Shown here in pieces: positions 1-6,548 of a DNA stretch of 42,110 nt. The position numbers and the translations under genes were made by a program. Numbering within the stretch: position 1 is the first letter of the stretch; each line of letters opens with the position of its first letter. Under the pieces are notes generated by a model that saw only the letters and a list, made by a program, of their open reading frames with translations, had not been told where the DNA came from and did not search any database. Source of the DNA: Anaerolineales bacterium (GTDB lineage: Bacteria; Chloroflexota; Anaerolineae; 4572-78; NAK82); assembly GCA_024643945.1 (NCBI GenBank), contig JAHELX010000003.1, positions 1 through 42,110 of the forward strand, read 5' to 3'.

Positions 1-1
1 G

Positions 2-88
2 AACAGCTACAACTGCACGGGGGTTACCTACTCGAACCGCGTCGACACCGGCTATGCGCTGGACTTCATCAACAGCTTCCTCGAGTAA
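2..88 (+). CDS. C-terminal end of an exported protein, possibly trypsin-like protease (partial)
   Basis: Only the last 28 codons are in the window, ending with TAA at 86-88. The visible tail contains a Cys followed by GVTYSNRVDTGYALDFINSFLE, which resembles the end of chymotrypsin-fold (S1) proteases, where a YTRV-like strand leads into a terminal helix ending in WI or FI. The catalytic residues lie outside the window, so the family call is tentative. A strong terminator follows within 25 nt, and the downstream neighbours are exported hydrolases, which fits a secreted enzyme. Confidence 0.4.
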   Translation, partial: NSYNCTGVTYSNRVDTGYALDFINSFLE

Positions 89-109
89 GTGCAGCAAGGT
101 TATTAATAG

Positions 110-138
110 AGCTCCACCCGTCCAGCGGGTGGAGCTTT
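110..138 (+). terminator. Rho-independent terminator
   Basis: An 11-bp stem (AGCTCCACCCG paired with CGGGTGGAGCT) with a short loop is followed by TTTTCCTT. It ends the partial gene and lies directly before the first copy of the recurrent promoter and leader. Confidence 0.85.
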
Positions 139-156
139 TCCTTATGTCTCAGGCCA

Positions 157-190
157 GAATTCAAACCGAAATCTAACCGGTTTATAATGA
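157..190 (+). promoter_or_regulatory. Recurrent promoter module, copy 1
   Basis: TTCAAA (160-165) and TATAAT (183-188) are separated by exactly 17 nt, and the block is bounded by GAATTC on both sides. Between the hexamers lies a direct repeat of AACCG with 11-nt period, which could be an operator for a direct-repeat-binding regulator. The same module recurs at 3294, 5844, 14605 and 16093. Transcription would begin near 195, giving a leader of about 660 nt before the M6 protease gene. Confidence 0.65.
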
Positions 191-194
191 ATTC

Positions 195-858
195 GATGTA
201 TTTTTCCTGCCCGTTTGCCCCTCTATTATACATGGGATGTCGAAAGGCGGGCCCATAGCCTCTTCCAGTTACGGCCCACGCGCGCCCACATCAGATCAGG
301 AGATCGATTTTGGGGCTTCTTTCTTACTCTGGTATTTTAGGGGTGATTTAGGCTCTTGAGCGCATTTCCTTTCTCATTCGTTGTTTTTTCTCCACGTTGT
401 TTTGCCAGACCGGCAGTTCCAGACTAGAGACAATCCTGGGAGCTATCTGCATTGAGGCAGACGAAGGTTAGTACGCAGCCATGTCAAAGCGGACCGCGGG
501 GTAAGCACCTCATATGGGGCACCAAGATGCCACCGGGTGTCCCCATGGAGTATTGGCCCTGCAACCGGCAATCCTGCGTTATTCTAGCGACGGGGCCCCG
601 CTGACAACCCTGTAGCTCGGACCGAGTTATCTCGGCAAGCCTGTTTTGGTCCCACAACACGACCGCGAATGTCGTAGCCACATGAAAAACCAATACTCGC
701 CAACGCGAAAGGGGGTGATGGAGAAAGACGGCAGGGACTGAAGTAGACGCTTAACCAGCCAGTGTGCCCAAGCATACCGGACCTGCAGCAGCGAAAATCA
801 ACTGCAGAACACCACAATTACCCTAAGACAATCTCGAGATAAGGAGCAGAAACTCACC
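195..858 (+). ncRNA. Recurrent long leader, copy 1 (candidate structured 5' UTR of the M6 protease gene)
   Basis: No gene is supported here, but the stretch is clearly homologous to 3332-3790 and 5882-6260. Conserved blocks are TCTTCCAGTTACGGCC (about 259-275), a TCTGC-ATTGAG-GCAGA hairpin (445-460), and a larger hairpin at 510-548. In the larger hairpin ATGGGGCACC pairs with GGTG-T-CCCCAT around the loop AAGATGCCACCG. The loop is identical in the other two copies while the stem changes with pairing kept. A box complementary to the 16S 3' end follows at 707-719. This is read as an untranslated regulatory leader; no known riboswitch family was recognised. Confidence 0.6.
707..720 (+). promoter_or_regulatory. 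Extended Shine-Dalgarno box far from any main start (STAB-SD-like)
   Basis: GAAAGGGGGTGATG is nearly fully complementary to the universal 3' end of 16S rRNA, yet lies about 140 nt before the M6 protease ATG, which has its own AAGGAG. An ATG sits within the box and opens only a 7-codon frame (718-741). Similar remote boxes in Bacillus cry3A mRNA (STAB-SD) bind ribosomes and stabilise the 5' end. Confidence 0.6.
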
Positions 859-3120
859 ATGAAACGCACAATTTCTATTGTCTTACTGATTGCCATGCTG
901 GCCAGCCTGGCGGCCACGCCGGTGCTGGCCATGCCAGCGCAGCCGCTTGACACCTCTGCGTCACAAGTAAATCCAGCCTCCGGTGGCAAGGACGGCCAGC
1001 CCGAAAAAGAGGACAACCGGCCTGACCCGCTGACTACTAGGCAGGCAGAGCTAAAAGAGAAGGCACTTGAAGCCAAACTCAACGGCAAAGCTTATGGGAA
1101 GACCCACGAAGTGGCTCGCGGCCAGTACGTTGAGCTGGAGCGCCAGGGCGAAGACGCGATCTGGACGGTGCTGGGTGAGTTCAGTGACTTTCCTCACAAC
1201 AGGATCGCGGAACCAGATCGCTCCTACGACAACACCACCATCTGGACATCCGATTTCAACCGTGACTACTTCATGAATATGCTCTTCGCCGACAGTCCTG
1301 GGGCAAATTCGATGCGCAATTTCTACATCGAGCAGTCCTCCAATCGCTACACGGTCAACGGCGATGTGACCGACTGGGTTGCACTCCCCGGTCTAGCCTG
1401 TGATTATGACGACGGCGATCCAGGACCCGGCGATGCCACCGACGTCTGGCAGTTCCTGATCGATTCGATCAATGGCTGGCACGACGCACAGATCGCGGCG
1501 GGCAAAACGCCGGAAGAGATCAACGACTACCTGAGTCAGTTCGACGTCTGGGACCGGTATGATTATGATGGCGACGGCAATTTCAATGAGCCGGATGGCT
1601 ACATCGACCACATGCAGTTTGTGCACGCCGGAGAGGGCAATGAAGCTGGCGGCGGGGCGTTGGGCGACTGCGCCATCTGGAGCCACAGTTGGTACGCCTA
1701 CTCCAACCTGATCGGGACGGAGGGCCCGGACTTTAACAAGTATGGCGGCGTCCGGATTGGGAACAGCAACTACTGGGTCGGTAAGTACACCATCCAGCCC
1801 GAGAACGGCGGCGTCGGTGTGTTTACCCACGAATACGGCCACGACCTGGGCCTGCCCGACCTGTACGACACCTCCGGCGGCGAGAACGGGACCGGCTTCT
1901 GGACCCTGATGTCCTCGGGTTCGTGGATGGGAGACGGAACCGTGGATATTGGTTCCAAATCAAGCCATATGGGCGCCTGGGAAAAGTTCCAGCTTGGCTG
2001 GCTAAACTACGAGGTGGCCTTTGCCGGCCAAAAGTCCGAGCATAAGCTCGGCCCGATGGAGACCAATACCAAGCAAGCCCAGGGCCTGTTCGTGATACTG
2101 CCCAAGAAAGAGGTCATCACGAATATCGGTCGTCCGTATGAGGGAGAGCAGTACTATTACAGCGGCGCGGGCGACAACCTGGACCACTTTATGGTCAAAC
2201 CCTTCAGCCTGGCTGCCGGATCGAGCCTAACGGCCAAGGTCAGATACAGCATTGAGGTCGACTGGGACTATGCCTACCTGATCATTTCGACCGACGGTGG
2301 TACTACCTGGAGCAGCCTGGAAACCAATCTGTCGACCACGACGGATCCCAACGGCCAGAATTTTGGCTTCGGCATCACCGGCTCCTCCGGCGGTTGGGTC
2401 GATCTGACGGCAGACCTCTCAAGCTACGAAGGTGATGTTCTGCTCGGTTTCCGCTATTGGACGGACGCCAACACCGGCGGCTTCGGCTTCATGGTCGACA
2501 ATATCCAGATCACTGGCTATGACCTCGATGGCGCTGAGGCCGACGCCAGCTGGACCTTCGATGGCTTCCGCGTGACGAACGGCACCGAGGCCGCCTTGTA
2601 CAACCACTACTATGTGGCCGAGTTCCGCCAGTATCGTGGTTACGACACCACCCTGCGCGATGGCCCGTACAACTGGGGCTTCCAGGATGTTCCAGTCGTG
2701 GGCGACTACCGCGTAGAGCACTTCCCCTACCAGGATGGCTTGCTGATCAACTACTGGGATACATCGCAGCGGAATAACCAGGTCTTGCGCCACCCCGGCC
2801 AGGGGCTACTGTTGCCCATCGACGCCCACCCCACAGCGATGATTCGTCCCGACGGCGGCGTGTGGCGCAACCGCATCCAGACCTTCGACTCGACCTTCAC
2901 CCTCGAGCCGACGGATGAACTCAACCTGCACTGGTTGAGTGTGCCGTACCCTTTCCCCAGCCAGCCGGCGGTTCCGGTCTTTGACGATAGCAATACGTAC
3001 TACGACCCGGTTAATGCTTGGGGCAGCGTGATCGTCCCCAACACCGGCACGCAGATTCGGATCCAGAGCATAAGCGCCCAGGGCAACTTCATGCAGGTAG
3101 AGGTTCGCCCGGCGAAGTAA
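859..3120 (+). CDS. Secreted M6-family (immune inhibitor A-like) metalloprotease
   Basis: The 753-aa product begins with a signal peptide (cleavage predicted after VLA, residue 24). A zinc-protease motif HEYGH is at residues 324-328, followed by GLPDLYD and a MSSGSWMG segment, as in M6 peptidases related to immune inhibitor A. Residues of about 450-570 form a MAM or jelly-roll-like beta domain (DGGTTWSSLE, then GGFGFMVDNIQI) typical of this family. It should act outside the cell on proteins. The start is supported by AAGGAG 12 nt upstream. The gene is monocistronic, with a very long conserved leader and hairpins after the stop. Family assignment is firm; substrate is unknown. Confidence 0.9.
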   Translation: MKRTISIVLLIAMLASLAATPVLAMPAQPLDTSASQVNPASGGKDGQPEKEDNRPDPLTTRQAELKEKALEAKLNGKAYGKTHEVARGQYVELERQGEDAIWTVLGEFSDFPHNRIAEPDRSYDNTTIWTSDFNRDYFMNMLFADSPGANSMRNFYIEQSSNRYTVNGDVTDWVALPGLACDYDDGDPGPGDATDVWQFLIDSINGWHDAQIAAGKTPEEINDYLSQFDVWDRYDYDGDGNFNEPDGYIDHMQFVHAGEGNEAGGGALGDCAIWSHSWYAYSNLIGTEGPDFNKYGGVRIGNSNYWVGKYTIQPENGGVGVFTHEYGHDLGLPDLYDTSGGENGTGFWTLMSSGSWMGDGTVDIGSKSSHMGAWEKFQLGWLNYEVAFAGQKSEHKLGPMETNTKQAQGLFVILPKKEVITNIGRPYEGEQYYYSGAGDNLDHFMVKPFSLAAGSSLTAKVRYSIEVDWDYAYLIISTDGGTTWSSLETNLSTTTDPNGQNFGFGITGSSGGWVDLTADLSSYEGDVLLGFRYWTDANTGGFGFMVDNIQITGYDLDGAEADASWTFDGFRVTNGTEAALYNHYYVAEFRQYRGYDTTLRDGPYNWGFQDVPVVGDYRVEHFPYQDGLLINYWDTSQRNNQVLRHPGQGLLLPIDAHPTAMIRPDGGVWRNRIQTFDSTFTLEPTDELNLHWLSVPYPFPSQPAVPVFDDSNTYYDPVNAWGSVIVPNTGTQIRIQSISAQGNFMQVEVRPAK

Positions 3121-3188
3121 AAACGCCACGCAGTTGGCGATGAACTGCCTGGCAGCCTGGACAGGGCGTTGCCGGGTTGATCTTTAGG

Positions 3189-3221
3189 GAAGTCCCCCTT
3201 GCCAGTGGCAAGGGGGACTTC
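3189..3221 (+). terminator. Perfect 15-bp hairpin after the M6 protease gene
   Basis: A 15-bp perfect stem (GAAGTCCCCCTTGCC and its complement) has a 3-nt loop. No U-tract follows, so it may act as a 3'-end stabilising hairpin rather than a classic terminator. Confidence 0.6.
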
Positions 3222-3245
3222 TAGCTGTAGGCCAACCCCCACTAA

Positions 3246-3276
3246 AGCCCCACCCGCTGGATGGGTGGGACTTCTT
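3246..3276 (+). terminator. Rho-independent terminator
   Basis: CCCACCC pairs with GGGTGGG around a 7-nt loop and is followed by ACTTCTTAT. The sequence resembles the terminators at 110 and 16043, and like them it immediately precedes a copy of the promoter module. Confidence 0.65.
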
Positions 3277-3293
3277 ATACAAGCCCCAGGCCA

Positions 3294-3327
3294 GAATTCA
3301 AACCGAAATCTAACCGTTTTATAACGA
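3294..3327 (+). promoter_or_regulatory. Recurrent promoter module, copy 2
   Basis: TTCAAA (3297-3302), 17-nt spacer with two AACCG repeats 11 nt apart, and TATAAC (3320-3325). The flanking GAATTC sites and the AGGCCA preceding them match copy 1. Confidence 0.6.
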
Positions 3328-3331
3328 ATTC

Positions 3332-3873
3332 TATGTATTTTTCCGGCCGATTTACCCCTCTATTATACAGGAAAGTTGAAACGCGGGCCCATAGCCTCTT
3401 CCAGTTACGGCCCACGCGCGCCCCACACCAAATCGAGGGGTGTATTTTGGAGCTTCTCCCTTCTTCTGGTATACTAGGGGCGATTTACACTCGCGATCGC
3501 GTTTCTTTTGATCCACTGTTTTTCTCCAGGTTACTTTACCACAGCGGCAGTTCCAGATTTGAGGCCATCCTGTGAGCTATCTGCATTGAGGCAGACGAGG
3601 GTCAGCACGCAACCATGTCAAAGCGAACCGAGGGGTAAGTATCCCATATGGGGCACAAAGATGCCACCTGGTGCTCCCTATGGGGTATTTGCGTTTCGGT
3701 CGGCAATCCTGCGTTATCCCAGGGACGGGGCACCTATGGCAATGAGGTGTCACGCTGGCAAAGGAGGTGATAGCCAAACCATCTTGTTTCAAAGCCTGTA
3801 GCGTCACGGGTGTGCGCTACGCCGCCCAACGAGGTGTAAACCACTATTCCAACCTGATGGAGGTTAATCTCTG
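3332..3873 (+). ncRNA. Recurrent long leader, copy 2 (candidate structured 5' UTR of the 5'-nucleotidase gene)
   Basis: Homologous to the leader at 195-858, with the same order of conserved blocks. The hairpin at 3643-3684 pairs CCCATA-T-GGGGCAC with GTGC-T-CCCTATGGG around the constant AAGATGCCACC loop. Its stem is longer than in copy 1 and differs at several paired positions. The 16S-complementary box is at 3760-3771. From GTG at 3767 an open frame of 35 codons runs to a TGA overlapping the nucleotidase ATG, but it has no usable ribosome site. Confidence 0.6.
3760..3771 (+). promoter_or_regulatory. Extended Shine-Dalgarno box (STAB-SD-like)
   Basis: AAAGGAGGTGAT is a 12-nt perfect complement of the 16S rRNA 3' end, 103 nt upstream of the nucleotidase start codon. 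The gene itself uses a separate GGAGG 10 nt before ATG. Confidence 0.65.
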
Positions 3874-5532
3874 ATGAAGCGACATGCACGCAATCGCTGG
3901 CTTGTACTCGGCATCCTGCTCCTGTTACTGACCCTGGTCTTGCCCTCGGCTGCCCTGGCCGAAGGCCCCGATCTCAGAACGGTTACCGTGGTCAGCACCA
4001 ACGACCTCCACGGCGCGCTGGTCGGCAGTGTCCAATCCTTTTCCCACGGCGACATGGTGGGTGGAGCCGACTGGGTGGCCGGTTACCTGAACATCGTCCG
4101 ACAGGAGAACCCTGACGGGGTCCTCTATCTCGACGCCGGCGACATGATGCAGGGCACGCTGATTTCCAACTACTTCTACGGAGCCTCGACGATCGACGCT
4201 TTCAACCGCATGGGCCTGGCTGCTATGACCATCGGCAACCACGAGTTCGACTGGGGTCAAGAAGTGCTCCAGGAGCGCTACGACCAGGCCAACTTCCCCT
4301 TCCTGGGGGCTAACATCTTCTATAAGAAGGAGAACGGAAACCCGGACGAGGGGCACGGCGGGCGGCCCCACTGGGCCAAGCCCTACATCGTCCGGGAGGT
4401 GAAGGGTATCAAGGTGGGCATCATCGGCATCGCCAACCCCGAAACACCCTCCATCACTAACCCGGTTAACGTGGCCAACCTGATGTTCACCGATCCGGTG
4501 GAGGCCGTTAACGATGTGCTGCCCAAGGCCGAGGCCGAAGGGGCGACCATGATCGTGGTGGATGCCCACATCGGCGGCTTCTATCCCGACTTCGAGGGCA
4601 TCAAGGACCTGGCCTGTGGGCTCGATCCAGACAAAGTTGACCTCATCGTCTCTGGTCACACTCACTCTCGCCTTGACGACGTGATCTGCGGCATCCCGGT
4701 GGTGCAGGCCTATTCCAGCGGCACCGCCTTCGCCCGGGTGGACTTCAGCGTAGACGCTCAGACGGGCGAAGTGGCCAGCTATAACATGAACTACAGCGCT
4801 ACTACCACCTACCAGACCTATTACGGCAACCCGGCCACCTACAAGCGATGGGATACGGGCGAGCAGGTGGAAGTCGTACCCGACCCCGAGGTTCAGGCCA
4901 TCGTGAACGACTACGCGGCGCAGATTGAGGCCCTCAAGAACGAAGTGATCGGCCACGCGAACGCACCCCTCACCCGTGACTCCTGCGGCGAATCAGTGAT
5001 GGGTGACTGGGCGGCCGATATCATGCGCGACTACGATCCTTCCATTGACTTCGCCTTTACCAACAGTGGTGGCCTGCGAACGGACCTCCCCGCCGGGGAC
5101 CTCACTTTCGGCCAGATCTTCGAGGTTATGCCCTTTGACAACACCTTAGTCATGGTTACTGTGCCTGGTGACCAGCTCAAGAATGTGCTCGAAGATGGTG
5201 TGGGACCGGGAACCAACTACTGTGGCGGAACGCTGCTGCACGGGATCATCCAGGTATCCGGGCTCAAATTCGACTGGGATGCCAGCCAACCCCTTTACAG
5301 CCGTGTCAGCAACATCAGATACTACGATGATACCCCAGTTGGCCTCAGCGCAGCGGCAACCTACACGATTGCCGTAAATGATTTCATGGCCACCGGGGGC
5401 GACGATTCCCCTACGTTAGCTACACTTCCTCAGACCAACACCTATGAACTGATCAGGGACCTCATGGTCAATTGGGTCAAGGCTAACAACCCCTTTGACC
5501 CGCCGGCTCTCTCGGGCCGCATCACACCCTAG
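3874..5532 (+). CDS. Secreted 5'-nucleotidase / metallophosphoesterase (UshA family)
   Basis: The 552-aa product has a signal peptide ending LPSAALA (residue 29). The N-terminal metallophosphatase domain shows every metal-site motif: NDLHG (D44, H46), DAGD (D87, D90), GNHE (N122, H123) and GHTH (H262, H264). The C-terminal nucleotidase domain carries NSGGLR and a VMPFDNTL segment that normally bind the nucleoside. It should hydrolyse extracellular nucleotides to nucleoside and phosphate. Length and domain order are normal for the family. Substrate range (5'-nucleotidase, 2',3'-cyclic phosphodiesterase or UDP-sugar hydrolase) cannot be told from sequence. A small protein follows 77 nt downstream. 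Confidence 0.93.
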   Translation: MKRHARNRWLVLGILLLLLTLVLPSAALAEGPDLRTVTVVSTNDLHGALVGSVQSFSHGDMVGGADWVAGYLNIVRQENPDGVLYLDAGDMMQGTLISNYFYGASTIDAFNRMGLAAMTIGNHEFDWGQEVLQERYDQANFPFLGANIFYKKENGNPDEGHGGRPHWAKPYIVREVKGIKVGIIGIANPETPSITNPVNVANLMFTDPVEAVNDVLPKAEAEGATMIVVDAHIGGFYPDFEGIKDLACGLDPDKVDLIVSGHTHSRLDDVICGIPVVQAYSSGTAFARVDFSVDAQTGEVASYNMNYSATTTYQTYYGNPATYKRWDTGEQVEVVPDPEVQAIVNDYAAQIEALKNEVIGHANAPLTRDSCGESVMGDWAADIMRDYDPSIDFAFTNSGGLRTDLPAGDLTFGQIFEVMPFDNTLVMVTVPGDQLKNVLEDGVGPGTNYCGGTLLHGIIQVSGLKFDWDASQPLYSRVSNIRYYDDTPVGLSAAATYTIAVNDFMATGGDDSPTLATLPQTNTYELIRDLMVNWVKANNPFDPPALSGRITP

Positions 5533-5568
5533 GAACCTGATGTCGTAGGCAGCAGTTCTTGAGGAAAG

Positions 5569-5594
5569 GGAGGAGGGCCGGCCGGCCCTCCTCC
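5569..5594 (+). terminator. 26-nt perfect GC-rich palindrome
   Basis: GGAGGAGGGCCGG and its exact complement meet without a loop. It lies between the nucleotidase stop and the next start, overlaps neither, and has no U-tract. It may be an attenuating or stabilising hairpin between two co-transcribed genes. Confidence 0.5.
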
Positions 5595-5609
5595 TATCCA
5601 GGAGTGGGC

Positions 5610-5828
5610 ATGACACAGAGACAGTTAACCTTTTATGTGAACGACCAAGCCTATACCCGCTGGTATGGTGCTACCGTGGAGCACGCGGTGATCGCCTACG
5701 ACCAGCGCATCCTCAAGGATATCCGCGAGGGCCGCGCCTGGGTAGTGGACGCGCGCGGGGACCGGATGGGGATGGGCGGGACGTTGCAGAACGGGGTACG
5801 CCTGTACATCCGAGCTGAAGCTCCTTAA
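5610..5828 (+). CDS. Small beta-grasp-like protein
   Basis: A 72-aa product beginning MTQRQL, chosen because AGGAG lies 6 nt before this ATG; a longer reading from 5559 would run through the palindrome. The pattern is a beta hairpin (LTFYVND), TVEHAVIAYD helix, AWVVD strand, DxxG turn, and a final GVRLYI strand. This resembles ubiquitin-like or ThiS/MoaD-type beta-grasp folds, but there is no C-terminal GG. It has no signal peptide and follows a secreted nucleotidase. The fold is inferred and the function is unknown. Confidence 0.6.
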   Translation: MTQRQLTFYVNDQAYTRWYGATVEHAVIAYDQRILKDIREGRAWVVDARGDRMGMGGTLQNGVRLYIRAEAP

Positions 5829-5843
5829 ACAAGCCTCAGGCCA

Positions 5844-5877
5844 GAATTCAAACCGAAATCTAACCGTTTTATAATAA
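5844..5877 (+). promoter_or_regulatory. Recurrent promoter module, copy 3
   Basis: TTCAAA (5847-5852), 17-nt spacer containing AACCG twice at 11-nt period, TATAAT (5870-5875). Confidence 0.65.
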
Positions 5878-5881
5878 ATTC

Positions 5882-6548
5882 CATGTATTTTTCCTGCCTG
5901 TTTGCCCCTCTATTATATAGGGAAAGTCGAACCCCGGGCTGATAACCTCTTCCAGTTATGGCCTATGCCTGCCCTACACCAGATCGGAAGGGGTGTATTT
6001 TGGAGCTTCTTGCTTCCTTTGGCATATAGGGGTGATCAGGCTCTTGAGTGTATTTCCTTTCTCATCCGCTGTTTTTTCTCCACGTTATCTTGCCAGGTCA
6101 GCAGTTCCAGACTAAAGACAATTCTGTGAGCTATCTGCATTGAGGCAGACGAGGGTTGCTACGCAATCGTGTCAGAGCGGACTGGAGGACAACCGCCCTA
6201 TGCAAGGCACAAGATGCCACCTTGCGCCCTGCACGGGATACTTGGCCCAGGATCGACAGTCCTGCAACATCCCTTCGTTCCATTCTAAATTTCTAAATTC
6301 GTTACGGGGTGCGCCTCTATGTGCGATACGTGGACGAGAGTGAACGCCGGTAGCTGAGGGGGAATGCTTGGTCAATGCCACCTGCTCGACGATTCATCAC
6401 CGTCGAACAGTCCGGGGATCCCATCCAACAAGACGGCGAAAGGAGCGAAACAGCGCGAAAGGGGGTGATGAAACGGGACACGCCAGACTGAAACCACCTC
6501 ATTTATCCACACAGAAACATACCACAATGTATGGAGGGAGAAAACACC
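5882..6548 (+). ncRNA. Recurrent long leader, copy 3 (candidate structured 5' UTR of the second metalloprotease gene)
   Basis: Homologous to 195-858 and 3332-3873 up to about 6260. At 6196-6237 the hairpin again shows AAGATGCCACC, but the stem is now CCC-TGC-GGC-C pairing with G-GCC-GCA-GGG, so both strands have changed together. After 6285 the leader differs from copies 1 and 2 and instead resembles the sialidase-gene leader (about 12090-12150) around ATTCGTT-CGG-GTG. The 16S-complementary box is at 6457-6470. No gene is supported in this stretch. Confidence 0.6.
6457..6470 (+). promoter_or_regulatory. Extended Shine-Dalgarno box (STAB-SD-like)
   Basis: GAAAGGGGGTGATG lies 79 nt before the protease start, which has its own GGAGGGAG. 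The included ATG opens a frame of 7 codons ending TGA (6468-6491), with the residue pattern M-K-R-D-x-x-D parallel to the frame at 718-741. Confidence 0.6.

Noticed and set aside
3925..4956. 343-codon open frame on the minus strand
   Set aside because: Lies wholly inside the nucleotidase gene, whose motifs are complete on the plus strand. The composition is that of a codon-position shadow.
151..6260. Leader repeats as insertion sequences
   Set aside because: No transposase, no terminal inverted repeats around the whole unit, and consistent placement directly before secreted-protein starts.
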